Assembly: GCA_009784445.1 (NCBI GenBank)
Contig: WRBQ01000024.1
Location: 1-33,318 of the forward strand
DNA length: 33,318 bases
Direction of reading: 5' to 3'
Source: Oscillospiraceae bacterium
Lineage (GTDB): Bacteria; Bacillota; Clostridia; Oscillospirales; Acutalibacteraceae
Shown here: positions 1 through 8,143 of the stretch, one piece after another
Position numbering within the stretch: position 1 is the first letter of the stretch
Layout of the letters: every line of letters starts with the position of its first letter
Notes under the pieces: model-generated
What the model was told of the DNA's origin: nothing
The model's database searches: none
The model's input: only the letters and a program-made list of their open reading frames with translations
Made by a program: the position numbers and the translations under genes

Positions 1-342
1 AGCGAGATTCTGCATGGCGACGACTATGCCGCCGCATTGTTCAGCGGCGAAAGCCACAAGCCGCAGCAAGCTGCCGAGCGAATCACGCAGGCCATGCTTG
101 CCGCACACATTGACGAAACAGATTTCGAGCGTGCCCGCAAACGTGCCTATGGCAGGCTGGTGATGGAATGCAACGACATTGAAACCATCGCCGACCGCAT
201 GACCGAAAGCTACTTTGCCGGCTGTGACTTGTTCGCCCGTGCGCGTGCATTGCGCAACATGACCCTTGAAGGTGTGCGCAAGCGCGCGAGCGAGATGTTC
301 CGCGCAGGCTACCATGCACTGTCGATCGTAGAACCAATTTAG
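1..342 (+). CDS. M16-family peptidase-like protein (YfmH-type), C-terminal fragment
   Basis: The reading frame is open from base 1, so the true start lies outside the window; only about 113 C-terminal residues are present. The helical segment with the pattern TDFERARKRAYGRL...DIETIADRMTESYFAG is typical of the C-terminal half of M16 (insulinase/pitrilysin-like) zinc peptidases, which lacks the HxxEH zinc site. In many Clostridia a YfmF/YfmH-type M16 pair lies directly upstream of lgt, and that is the arrangement here: the TAG stop (340-342) sits inside the RBS of lgt, which suggests co-transcription. The catalytic part is not visible, so activity cannot be judged. Confidence 0.7.
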   Translation, partial: SEILHGDDYAAALFSGESHKPQQAAERITQAMLAAHIDETDFERARKRAYGRLVMECNDIETIADRMTESYFAGCDLFARARALRNMTLEGVRKRASEMFRAGYHALSIVEPI

Positions 343-350
343 GAGGTTAT

Positions 351-1361
351 ATGACACATCAAGTATTTTTCCGCATGTTTGAAAACCCCATCACCGTCAA
401 CAGCGTAGCGCTGCAAATCGGTGGCCTTACTGTGCAGTGGTATGGCGTGCTGATTGCCTTTGGCTTTTTGCTGGCGGTGCTGTTTGGTGGCCGCATGGCA
501 TACAAATGGAAAATGAATCTGGACAAAATGGTGGACGTGCTCATCGGCGGCACCATTGGCGGCGTGGTTGGCGCACGGCTTTACTATGTGCTGTTCAACC
601 TGAGCGCCATGAACAACTTCTTTGACATTTTTCGCATTTGGGAGGGTGGTCTGGCCATCTATGGCGGGATCATCGGCGGGTTGTTGGGTGCGTTTATCGT
701 CACGCGCATCAACAAGCAAAATTTCCTCAATCTCATGGACCTTGCAGCGATGAGCTTTCTCATTGGGCAAGGCATTGGCCGCTGGGGCAACTTCACCAAT
801 CAGGAGGCCTTTGGCGGCAACACTACCCTGCCTTGGGGCATGTGGAGTCCGGCCACCGCAAGCTACATCACTGCCAACCAGGGCATGTTTGCGCAGCATG
901 GCATTGAGGCCGTGGCGGGCACCGTGCTCGATCGCGCGTATGTGCATCCCACATTTTTGTATGAATCGCTGTGGGTGCTGCTGGGTTTTGGTCTACTGTA
1001 TCTTTTCTGCCGCAAATGGCGCAGCTTCAGCGGCCAGCTCATTTTGCTTTACGGCATGTGGTATGGCGCCGGGCGATTTTTCATCGAAGGCTTGCGGCTT
1101 GACCCGCTGTTCATCGGCAGCAGCAATGTGCGGGTGTCGCAATTACTTTCGGGTCTCATTGTGCTGAGTTGCGCGGCGGCGTTCATTTACTTCACGCTGC
1201 ATTTTAAGAAAAATCCCAAGCCCATTGAGGGCATCGACTATTTCCCGGGTGCCGCTGTTGAGGCAGAAGAAACGCCCGTAGAAGAAGATAAAACTGAAGA
1301 AAAAGAAGAGGAAGTAGTTGAAGAAACTGCCGAGGAGGTGCCCGATGAGCCAAATACTTGA
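351..1361 (+). CDS. lgt: Prolipoprotein diacylglyceryl transferase
   Basis: Membrane enzyme that transfers diacylglycerol from phosphatidylglycerol to the lipobox cysteine of prolipoproteins, the first step of lipoprotein maturation. The family signatures are visible: [24 protein letters not shown] and [11 protein letters not shown], spread over about seven hydrophobic segments. The start ATG at 351 follows an excellent AGGAGG (341-346). At 336 aa it is longer than a typical Lgt because of a highly acidic C-terminal tail (about the last 45 residues, mostly E, V, T and P) after the final membrane segment. The stop lies 17 nt inside folD, implying translational coupling. Identity is secure; the role of the tail is unknown. 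Confidence 0.96.
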   Translation: MTHQVFFRMFENPITVNSVALQIGGLTVQWYGVLIAFGFLLAVLFGGRMAYKWKMNLDKMVDVLIGGTIGGVVGARLYYVLFNLSAMNNFFDIFRIWEGGLAIYGGIIGGLLGAFIVTRINKQNFLNLMDLAAMSFLIGQGIGRWGNFTNQEAFGGNTTLPWGMWSPATASYITANQGMFAQHGIEAVAGTVLDRAYVHPTFLYESLWVLLGFGLLYLFCRKWRSFSGQLILLYGMWYGAGRFFIEGLRLDPLFIGSSNVRVSQLLSGLIVLSCAAAFIYFTLHFKKNPKPIEGIDYFPGAAVEAEETPVEEDKTEEKEEEVVEETAEEVPDEPNT

Positions 1362-2196
1362 CGGAAAACTGGTGAGCGCCAAGGTTTTAGATAGTGTGGC
1401 GGTGGAAATTGCGAGCATGCCGCAGCCCCCCACTCTGGCCGTGATTTTGGTGGGTGATGACCCCGCCTCGCAGGTGTATGTGGGCAACAAAAAGAAGGCC
1501 TGCGAACGCGTGGGCATTGTGTCGCAAGAGCATTTTCTGGCGGCTGGTGCCGGGCAAGCTGCGCTACTTTCACTGGTTGAAGAGTTAAATCGTGATCTCA
1601 ACGTGCATGGAATCCTGTGCCAAATGCCGTTGCCTTCGGGTTACGATTACGACGAGCAAGCGCTGTGCCGTGCCATTTCGCCCGCGAAAGACGTGGACGT
1701 GTTCCACCCCGAAAACGTGGGCAAACTCATGCTCGGCGAGCCTGAACTGCTGCCTTGCACCCCCGGCGGCGTGCTCGAGCTACTGGACGACGCAGGCATC
1801 GACCTAGCCGGCAAGCATGTGGTGGTCATCGGCCGCAGCAACATTGTAGGTAAACCCATGGCGATGCTGGCGCTGCAACGCAACGCCACCGTGACCATTT
1901 GCCACAGTCGCACGAAAAACCTGCCTGAAATCACTCGCCAAGCCGATGTGCTAGTGGCCGCGGTTGGGCGCCTGCATTTTGTGACCGCCGATATGGTGAA
2001 AGATGGCGCCGTTGTGGTGGACGTAGGCATCAACCGCCTTGAGGGCCGCAAAGTGCGTGGTGATGTGGACTTCGATGCCGTGGCGCCTAAGTGCAGCTGG
2101 ATTACGCCCGTGCCCGGCGGCGTTGGTCCTATGACGATTTCTATTTTAATGAAAAATACATTACAAGCAGCGAAACTGCAACGAGGTGAAGCATGA
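1345..2196 (+). CDS. folD: Bifunctional methylenetetrahydrofolate dehydrogenase / methenyltetrahydrofolate cyclohydrolase
   Basis: Cytosolic one-carbon enzyme interconverting 5,10-methylene-, 5,10-methenyl- and 10-formyl-tetrahydrofolate with NADP(H). The 283-residue length is normal. Visible signatures are [13 protein letters not shown] (catalytic lysine region), [18 protein letters not shown], the dinucleotide-binding [15 protein letters not shown], and [15 protein letters not shown] near the C-terminus. I chose the ATG at 1345 because GAGGAGG (1332-1338) lies 6-7 nt upstream; the longer frame from 1318 would run far into lgt. The gene overlaps lgt by 17 nt and its TGA overlaps the next start as ATGA. 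Grouping with lgt looks like operon convenience. Confidence 0.96.
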   Translation: MSQILDGKLVSAKVLDSVAVEIASMPQPPTLAVILVGDDPASQVYVGNKKKACERVGIVSQEHFLAAGAGQAALLSLVEELNRDLNVHGILCQMPLPSGYDYDEQALCRAISPAKDVDVFHPENVGKLMLGEPELLPCTPGGVLELLDDAGIDLAGKHVVVIGRSNIVGKPMAMLALQRNATVTICHSRTKNLPEITRQADVLVAAVGRLHFVTADMVKDGAVVVDVGINRLEGRKVRGDVDFDAVAPKCSWITPVPGGVGPMTISILMKNTLQAAKLQRGEA

Positions 2197-2411
2197 AAAA
2201 ATTCTATCGCTCGGTGAGCAATCGACAAGTGGCCGGCGTGTGCGGCGGCATTGGCGAATATTTCAATATCGACCCCACGCTTGTGCGCGTGGGATACGTT
2301 CTGCTGTCGATTTTTTCGGCGGGCTTTCCCGGTATTTTGGCCTACATTCTGCTGGCAATCATCATCCCAAGCCGTTCCACCGCTGGGGACGACGATATTC
2401 CGCAAGCCTAA
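2193..2411 (+). CDS. Small PspC-domain membrane protein
   Basis: A 72-residue protein that is almost entirely one PspC domain: a basic N-terminus ([19 protein letters not shown]), then [20 protein letters not shown], then a hydrophobic helix ending near the IIIPS motif. PspC proteins are inner-membrane components or relatives of phage-shock/envelope-stress systems, but stand-alone copies like this have no assigned function. The start ATG overlaps the folD stop (ATGA), so it is translationally coupled. It is followed 11 nt later by murL. A stress-sensing role is inference only. Confidence 0.85.
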   Translation: MKKFYRSVSNRQVAGVCGGIGEYFNIDPTLVRVGYVLLSIFSAGFPGILAYILLAIIIPSRSTAGDDDIPQA

Positions 2412-2422
2412 AAGAAAGTGCA

Positions 2423-3742
2423 ATGACGATGCCACGTTTTAACGCGCTGCGACAGCAGCACCCTACTTTTCACTACCACAGCTATGCAATTGAGCAACAA
2501 GAGGAGCAAATTTTGCTGCGTTTTGTGTTTTCGATTGACGGCTTGGGAGAGTTTTCTCCCACAACAATCATTGATACCCGAAATTTGACGCTGCGCAACG
2601 CGCTAGACTCTCCCCTTGCGCAGGATTTGGTGTTTTCGCTAGGACTGGTGGAGTTGATTTCCTATTGGAAATGCGTTTGTCCGCCTGAGATTGTTGTTCA
2701 CTGTGGTCATTTAAACTGCGATGAAATTGACTGGTGGAAACGATTGTGGTACCATGGTTTGGGTGAATTTTTTTATTGCAACGAAATCGCCACAAACTTT
2801 GATGATTTTGTGCGCGTGCGCTGCGAATCGCCCATGCTGCCGCGCACTGCAAACAAATTTTGCAGTGCAAATCTCGCCTTGGTGCCTGTTGGCGGCGGAA
2901 AAGATTCTTGTGTTTCGCTTCACCTGTTTAGCGAAGCGAAGCGAAATCTAATGGGTTTTACCGTTAACGATCAGCTTGCGCGTAACGAAACCTTCGCGGC
3001 AGCGGGTTATTCACCTGAGCAGATGTTGCGCACGCACCGGCAAATTGACCCGATGCTTTTGCGCGTTAACGCGCAGGACTATTTCAACGGTCACACGCCT
3101 TTTTCAGCAATTGTGGCATTTTTGGGGCTGTTTTGTGCGTATCTCATTGGCGCGGATGAATTGGTACTGTCCAACGAGGCCAGCGCAAACGAACCAAGTG
3201 TGCTTGGCACCGACGTTAACCATCAATATTCCAAATCGTACGCCTTTGAATGCGATATGAATGCCTATATCCAACGGCGTTTTGCGCTTCCGATTCACTA
3301 TTTTAGCTTGCTGCGGCCGTTCAGCGAGCTGCAAATCGCTAAAAAATTCTCTGCGTTAACGCATTATCACGACGTATTCAAAAGCTGCAATGTAGGCAGC
3401 AAGAAAAATGTGTGGTGCGGCAATTGCGCAAAATGCTTGTTTGTTTATTTGATGCTTGCGCCTTTCTTGTCAAAGGCAGATTTGAAGGAGATATTCGGCG
3501 AAAATTTATTAGAATTAGCGGAACTTTCGGGTGAATTGCAGGCCTTGCTTGGGCAAACCGCCGAAAAACCATTTGAGTGTGTGGGCACAGTCGAAGAAGC
3601 GCAAGCTGCTTTTCGCGCGTTGAACGGCGACACTTCATTGATGCAGAATCTTCTGGCCCAATGGAATGCCGAGCACAACCTTCCTCCAGCTTTTTTATCA
3701 ATCACGGAAAGGATGCATAATTATGTTAGCACAGTTACTTGA
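2423..3742 (+). CDS. murL: UDP-MurNAc-L-Ala-L-Glu epimerase
   Basis: MurL epimerises the terminal L-Glu of UDP-MurNAc-L-Ala-L-Glu to D-Glu with ATP cleavage to AMP and PPi, as described for Xanthomonas oryzae. The 439-residue protein has an ATP-PPase PP-loop (VPVGGGKDS, about residues 155-162) and a late cysteine cluster (C322, C332, C335, C338) that could bind a metal. The start is ATG 2423 (ATG 2429 is also possible; the RBS AAAGAAAG is weak); the frame is open further upstream only through folD and the pspC region. The next gene is a MurD-type ligase overlapping it by 20 nt, exactly the partner expected for MurL. Identification rests on family recognition plus this context. Confidence 0.85.
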   Translation: MTMPRFNALRQQHPTFHYHSYAIEQQEEQILLRFVFSIDGLGEFSPTTIIDTRNLTLRNALDSPLAQDLVFSLGLVELISYWKCVCPPEIVVHCGHLNCDEIDWWKRLWYHGLGEFFYCNEIATNFDDFVRVRCESPMLPRTANKFCSANLALVPVGGGKDSCVSLHLFSEAKRNLMGFTVNDQLARNETFAAAGYSPEQMLRTHRQIDPMLLRVNAQDYFNGHTPFSAIVAFLGLFCAYLIGADELVLSNEASANEPSVLGTDVNHQYSKSYAFECDMNAYIQRRFALPIHYFSLLRPFSELQIAKKFSALTHYHDVFKSCNVGSKKNVWCGNCAKCLFVYLMLAPFLSKADLKEIFGENLLELAELSGELQALLGQTAEKPFECVGTVEEAQAAFRALNGDTSLMQNLLAQWNAEHNLPPAFLSITERMHNYVSTVT

Positions 3743-5039
3743 TTTTTTGGGCACGGGGCGCATTGGATTGCTTGGTTTCGGCCGCGAAGGGCAGTCAACT
3801 TACCGATTTTTGCGCCGTCATTTCCCCACACGCCCGCTGATTATTGCTGACCAAAACCTTGTACAGCTTGATGATCCATATGTGCAGTTATTGTGCGGGG
3901 CCGACTATTTAGACGTGCTGCGCAGCTGCGATTTGCTCATTAAATCGCCTGGTGTTTCGCTCAAAGATGTCGCTATTCCTGAAAATTTGCACATCACTTG
4001 CCAAACTGACCTGTTTTTGCGTTTTGCAGACTGCAAAAAAGTTGGTACAACGGGAACCAAAGGCAAAACTACGACCTCGGTGTTGATTTATGATATGCTT
4101 TGTGCCAGCGGCGTGGCAGCCAAACTCATCGGCAATGTGGGCGTGCCGGTGCTGGATTGCTTTGAGGAAATTGAAGGCCACATCGCGGTCATCGAGCTTT
4201 CCAGCCATCAGCTAGAGTTCACGTGTGCATCACCGCAAGTGGCGGTGTGGACCAATCTTTACGAGGAACATCTGGACCACTATACCGGCGGTTTTGTGGG
4301 CTATGCAGCTGCCAAAGCGCAGATTTGTAATCATCAGCGCCCGGGTGATTTATTCATTCTCAACGCCGATCAACCTTTGCACGAGTGGGCAGATCTAACT
4401 CCTTGCCCTGCTCAGCGGGTGTATATCGGTCTTGATGAAACTGACTCATTTTTGCGCTCGCTGGACAACACAAACCCACGCCTGCGCGGTGATCACAACC
4501 GGCAAGACATCTATTTTGCGGCTACGGCGGCCCTCGCAGTGGGTGCCACGCAAGCGGGCATTCGCCAAGCGATTGCGGAATTCCGCGGCATTCCTCATCG
4601 CATGTGCCCGATTAGCGAAGCTGGTGACATCACTTGGGTGGACGATTGCATTTCTACCATTCCGCGGGCAGTGCTGTTTGCCATTGATGCCCTGCAAGAT
4701 GTTGACACACTCATCATCGGTGGGCTAGATCGCGGGCTTGACTACCAGGATTTTGCACGTGAGCTAGCACAGCGAACGGTGCGTAACATCATCTGTTTGC
4801 CCGACACTGGGCACGCTATCGCCAAGCTGCTGGCGGGCAGCAGCCAAACTATTTTTTGTGTTGCCACGATGGAAGAAGCCGTGCAGGCAGCTTTCGCTCA
4901 CACGCAGCCGGGCAAAACCTGTTTGCTTTCCCCGGCTGCGGCAAGTTATAATATATACAAAGATTTTGAGCACAAAGGGCGACACTTTGCTCAGTGCATC
5001 AATAATAACGCAGCAGCGACACCACTTTGCCCAGAATGA
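3723..5039 (+). CDS. murD2: UDP-MurNAc-L-Ala--L-glutamate ligase (MurD2-type)
   Basis: Mur ligase adding glutamate to UDP-MurNAc-L-Ala. The N-terminal Rossmann region (GRIGLLGFGREGQS) is followed by the ATP loop GTKGKTTT (about residues 111-118), ELSSHQLEF, and a catalytic segment EEHLDHYTGGF with downstream AAKAQIC. The C-terminal domain has DDCISTIPRA and GGLDRGLDY where classical MurD has NDSKATN and GGxDKG. With murL adjacent, use of L-Glu (MurD2) is more likely than D-Glu. The start ATG 3723 has GGAAAGGA (3706-3713) upstream and lies 20 nt inside murL. The 3' end overlaps the convergent lexA by 41 nt. Substrate stereochemistry is inferred from context. Confidence 0.87.
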   Translation: MLAQLLDFLGTGRIGLLGFGREGQSTYRFLRRHFPTRPLIIADQNLVQLDDPYVQLLCGADYLDVLRSCDLLIKSPGVSLKDVAIPENLHITCQTDLFLRFADCKKVGTTGTKGKTTTSVLIYDMLCASGVAAKLIGNVGVPVLDCFEEIEGHIAVIELSSHQLEFTCASPQVAVWTNLYEEHLDHYTGGFVGYAAAKAQICNHQRPGDLFILNADQPLHEWADLTPCPAQRVYIGLDETDSFLRSLDNTNPRLRGDHNRQDIYFAATAALAVGATQAGIRQAIAEFRGIPHRMCPISEAGDITWVDDCISTIPRAVLFAIDALQDVDTLIIGGLDRGLDYQDFARELAQRTVRNIICLPDTGHAIAKLLAGSSQTIFCVATMEEAVQAAFAHTQPGKTCLLSPAAASYNIYKDFEHKGRHFAQCINNNAAATPLCPE

Positions 5040-5601
5040 CAACCTCTTTGACGATGATGGGTTCCATATAGTCGTTTTCGGGCTGCAGGCGGAATTGGCC
5101 GTTTTCTTTGTAGAAGGTTTTTACGGTGGCTTCGTCTTCAATCATCGCCACCACAATTTCGCCGTTGCTGGCCACGGGCGTTTTTTCCACAAAAATGATG
5201 TCGCCGTCTAAAATTCCGGCGTTCACCATGCTTTCGCCGCGCACACGCAAGGCAAACAGCGTTTTATCACGCGAAACCGGGCCGGTGTAGGGCAGATAGC
5301 TTTCAATTTGCTCTACGGCCAAAATGGGCTCGCCTGCCGTGACGGTGCCCAGCAGCGGCACTTGCTGAATGGCTTGGTTGCCGATGCCCACAATGCGGAT
5401 GGAACGCTTGGCCATGGGATCACGAATGATGTAGCCTTTGTCTTCGAGAGAATCGAGGCTCACCTGCACGGACGAGGTGGATTTGAGGCCCACACGTTCG
5501 CCAATTTCGCGCACCGAGGGCGGCACGCCGGTTTGCACGCGTTCAACCAGAAAGTCGTAGATTTTTTCCTGTGTTTTGTTGAGTTTTGGGCGATGGTTCA
5601 T
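4999..5601 (-). CDS. lexA: LexA repressor / SOS regulator
   Basis: Transcriptional repressor of DNA-damage genes that self-cleaves on RecA filaments. In the 200-residue protein the N-terminal winged helix-turn-helix (about residues 1-65, PSVREIGERVGLKSTSSVQ) precedes an S24 peptidase-like domain. The scissile bond is Ala89-Gly90 (TAGEPI), with nucleophile Ser124 (RGESM) and general-base Lys161 (VKTFYK); all are intact. I chose ATG 5601 because GGAGGATTTCGT sits directly before it; ATG 5622 is an alternative adding seven residues. It is driven by a perfect sigma-A promoter whose -35 box lies inside a 15-nt palindrome (5653-5667), plausibly its own operator. Its stop overlaps murD2 tail-to-tail. 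Confidence 0.96.
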   Translation of the reverse strand: MNHRPKLNKTQEKIYDFLVERVQTGVPPSVREIGERVGLKSTSSVQVSLDSLEDKGYIIRDPMAKRSIRIVGIGNQAIQQVPLLGTVTAGEPILAVEQIESYLPYTGPVSRDKTLFALRVRGESMVNAGILDGDIIFVEKTPVASNGEIVVAMIEDEATVKTFYKENGQFRLQPENDYMEPIIVKEVVILGKVVSLLRYY

Positions 5602-5634
5602 ACGAAATCCTCCAAATTTCATTATATTTCCTCT

Positions 5635-5663
5635 ATTATAGCATAGGTTCATACGTTTGTCAA
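5635..5663 (-). promoter_or_regulatory. lexA sigma-A promoter
   Basis: On the minus strand the -35 TTGACA (5658-5663) and -10 TATAAT (5635-5640) are separated by exactly 17 nt. The predicted start is near 5628, giving a leader of about 27 nt to the ATG at 5601. Confidence 0.88.
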
Positions 5664-5667
5664 ACGT
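5653..5667. promoter_or_regulatory. Candidate operator palindrome between lexA and the divergent hydrolase gene
   Basis: A perfect 15-nt hyphenated palindrome, ACGTTTG-T-CAAACGT, overlaps the lexA -35 box. It does not match the Bacillus LexA consensus (GAAC-N4-GTTC). An almost identical sequence (14 of 15 nt) occupies the same promoter position ahead of the SPL-family gene at 22795. The placement suggests a repressor site, most simply LexA autoregulation, but binding is inferred. Confidence 0.6.
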
Positions 5668-5709
5668 TTTTTCGTAAATTTTATAAAATTATTTTTTGAG
5701 GTGCAAATG

Positions 5710-7293
5710 ATGCAAGAATTAAAACTTCCCCGGGCGCAAAGCCTGCAAGAAGCCGGTGTATCGGTGGCGGTGCTGGCCAAGATGATGCAGCGCATTGTGA
5801 ATGAAAAACTCGAAATGCACTCCATTATGGTGCTGCGCGGCGGTAAACTGGCCTATGAACAATTTCGCGCGCCCTACCAACCTTGGATTCCGCATGTGAT
5901 GTTTTCGGTCAGCAAGTCTATCACGGCAACGGCGGTGGGTTTTTGCGTGGATGAAGGCCTGTTGAAGGTGACCGACCGCGTGGCCGACCATCTGCCTGAA
6001 CTGCGTGAGTATGAAGCCGACAACGCCATGCTCAACAAACTCACCGTTCACCATTTGCTTAGCATGAGCTCGGGCAAAGAGGTCAACATATTGGCTGACA
6101 AAACCCGCAAGCAATGGCTACGTGATTTTGCTGAATACAAATGGAAAGCCGCGCCGGGTGATGAATTCTCATATAACAACGAAAACACCTATATTCTCAG
6201 CGTGCTGGTGCAGCGTGTGAGCGGCCAGTGCATGGTGGATTACCTCACCCCACGGCTGTTTGCACCGCTGGGCATTCCCCGCCCCTTTTGGGAAAACGAT
6301 GGCTGCGGTGCCGAGGCCGGTGGCTGGGGACTTTATCTGACCACCGAAAGTTTTGCGAAAATTGCCCTATGCTACACCCAAAACGGCATGTTCGCTGGCC
6401 GGCAGATTATCCCCGCAAGCTGGGTGCAGCAGCTCAGTGCGGTGCAAATGCCCACCCCGCCGGGCGATTCCCCGCACGACGGCCATGGCTATGGCTATTG
6501 CGTGTGGCAAAGTGTGGTGCCCGGCTGTTATCGCATGGATGGCATGTTTTCGCAGTTTGCGCTAATTCTTCCGGAGTACGATGCCTGTGTGGTGACCACT
6601 GGCGGTGAAATCTACAGCCAAAAAATCCTCAATGCGCTGTATGATCACCTGCCTGCTTTGTTCACCGAAACAGACACTGACCCGGTAGCCATTCCACAAC
6701 TACGGGCTTATCCTCCCCTGCACCAAAGCGCACGCTGCCCAAGTCTTGAGGAAAAACTCGATGGCCGCACGATATTTTTCCCGGCATTGATGCAACAGAC
6801 CACGAAAGCCGCGGGCTTTCCGCTAAGCGTGATGCCCCTAGCCGTGTTCTTCATGAGTGCCGACAAAGCCGGCGGCATTGACAAAGTGAAATTCCGCTTT
6901 GAGGACGATGCCGTGAAGTTTAGCTGGAGTGAGGGCAAAGAACGCAACACCGTGCTGTGCGGCCTAGATGGTCGCGCCCGCAAATGCAAGATTACGCTGG
7001 GTGGCACGGAATTTATCGTCAGCTGCACGGCTGCGTGGGAAGGTGCCGACAAACTGCACGTGCGCATTCGCCCGCTGAATTCGGTGAGTGAGCGGCGCAT
7101 GGTGTTTGTGTTCAACGGCAAACGTGTGCGCATGGTGCCGCGCAGTTCACCGAGCTTGGACCACATGTCGGGCTATGCCGCGCCGATGCTTGCCACCATG
7201 CTGCCCAACGAAACCATGGGCAAATTCATGGCGGATTCTGTGCGCCGCTTGGCTACCCTGCTGGAGCCGATGCATATTGGTTTTTTGCGCTAG
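5710..7293 (+). CDS. Serine hydrolase, beta-lactamase/class C PBP-like, with C-terminal extension
   Basis: A 527-residue protein with a class C beta-lactamase-type fold: the SxxK motif is SVSK (about residues 66-69) and the second motif is YNN (FSYNNENTY, about residue 157). The last 200 residues form an extra domain I do not recognise. No signal peptide is visible, so it is probably cytoplasmic, unlike the two tandem hydrolases at 17403-19558. I chose ATG 5710 because GAGGTG (5698-5703) is 6 nt upstream; GTG 5701 and ATG 5707 are alternatives. It is divergent from lexA, with the palindrome at 5653-5667 between them. Substrate unknown; peptide or ester hydrolysis is the family expectation. 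Confidence 0.82.
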   Translation: MQELKLPRAQSLQEAGVSVAVLAKMMQRIVNEKLEMHSIMVLRGGKLAYEQFRAPYQPWIPHVMFSVSKSITATAVGFCVDEGLLKVTDRVADHLPELREYEADNAMLNKLTVHHLLSMSSGKEVNILADKTRKQWLRDFAEYKWKAAPGDEFSYNNENTYILSVLVQRVSGQCMVDYLTPRLFAPLGIPRPFWENDGCGAEAGGWGLYLTTESFAKIALCYTQNGMFAGRQIIPASWVQQLSAVQMPTPPGDSPHDGHGYGYCVWQSVVPGCYRMDGMFSQFALILPEYDACVVTTGGEIYSQKILNALYDHLPALFTETDTDPVAIPQLRAYPPLHQSARCPSLEEKLDGRTIFFPALMQQTTKAAGFPLSVMPLAVFFMSADKAGGIDKVKFRFEDDAVKFSWSEGKERNTVLCGLDGRARKCKITLGGTEFIVSCTAAWEGADKLHVRIRPLNSVSERRMVFVFNGKRVRMVPRSSPSLDHMSGYAAPMLATMLPNETMGKFMADSVRRLATLLEPMHIGFLR

Positions 7294-7301
7294 AGTGCGA
7301 T

Positions 7302-7325
7302 GTTCTTTTTTTGCAAAAAAAGAAC
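7302..7325. repeat. Perfect 24-nt AT-rich palindrome
   Basis: The arms GTTCTTTTTTT and AAAAAAAGAAC meet at a GC centre with no mismatch. The element lies 9 nt after the hydrolase stop and before a separate strong terminator. It may be a copy of a dispersed intergenic repeat or an accessory terminator hairpin; the window holds only one copy. Confidence 0.6.
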
Positions 7326-7367
7326 CAAAAAAACCTATGCCGCTTCGCGGTAGAAAAGTAAAAAAGT

Positions 7368-7398
7368 ACCCCCACAGAAAATGTGGGGGTGTGTTTTT
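7368..7398. terminator. Bidirectional intrinsic terminator
   Basis: A 9-bp perfect stem (ACCCCCACA at 7368-7376 with TGTGGGGGT at 7382-7390) and a GAAAA loop are followed on the plus strand by GTGTTTTTT. On the minus strand it is followed by ACTTTTTTAC. It separates the serine hydrolase (plus) from the convergent Cys-rich gene (minus). Confidence 0.88.
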
Positions 7399-7407
7399 TG
7401 GGGGGCA

Positions 7408-8041
7408 TTACGCCGAAATTACAATCTCGCTGTCATACAGCGTGCGACACAGGGCGAACCCAACCGCGCCGCCTATCAATATCATGAATCCGCCGCTGGT
7501 TGACTGTACATCAATGTCTGCATGCACTTGTGCGCGGCATTGGCAAGTGTAGATTGCGTTGAGTGTGGCTGAAAAGCCTCCGGTGTTTGGGAAAGTGAAG
7601 GGTTGCATGGCAAGGAAGTAGGTATCAAACCATTCTTCAGGGAATTGCTCGAGCAGTTGTTGCATCATTATTGGGAGCATATTGTTTGGCATAGCAGCGA
7701 CCAATTGGCTTTGGCTGGTGATGCGCGCTGGATTGGCGGATGCCCCCACAATTGCCCATGCGCCTCCGGTTAGTGCAAGCAGGTCGTTACAGGGCATTAG
7801 TTCGCCATTGCAGGCTGGTTCATCAGGCAAGCGTTCTGTCGGGCAGAATCCTCCTGCATAGCAAGGCAAACAGCCATCGTCGCAATGGGTTGCTGAAGTT
7901 AGGACACGCAGAATCTGCGCAGCCGCCGGGCAAATGCCAAGCTTCGCATTGAGGGCAAACTTCTTGCGTTTGCGCTTGCACAGGCAAGGCCATGCCCGCC
8001 ATCAACACCAGCACCAGCAAAATGGACAATAATTTCTTCAT
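7408..8041 (-). pseudogene. Cys-rich secreted protein, frameshifted
   Basis: The first frame starts at ATG 8041 with a clear signal peptide (MKKLLSILLVLVLMAG...VQAQ) and a Cys-rich segment (CPQCEAWHLPGGCADSACPN). It leaves the sensible frame near 7885-7892 and ends at 7823. The second frame is open to 7408 and continues the Cys-rich pattern upstream of any start codon (HCDDGCLPCYAGGFCP), then runs through a hydrophobic C-terminal segment (GGFMILIGGAVGFALC). A one-base shift at a CCATTGCG context joins the two into one protein of about 210 residues. This could be a real mutation, a sequencing indel or, less likely, programmed frameshifting. Function not recognised. It has its own strong promoter. 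Confidence 0.7.
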
Positions 8042-8074
8042 CACAATCATCTTTCTGCATAATTTTGCCACACC

Positions 8075-8103
8075 ATTGTAACACATTCCCACGGCTTTGT
8101 CAA
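8075..8103 (-). promoter_or_regulatory. Promoter of the Cys-rich secreted gene
   Basis: Minus-strand TTGACA (8098-8103) and TACAAT (8075-8080) with a 17-nt spacer, about 34 nt before the ATG at 8041. Confidence 0.8.
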
Positions 8104-8143
8104 CCCCCTTATGCCATACTAAGGCAAGAAAGGGGGCACCGAT

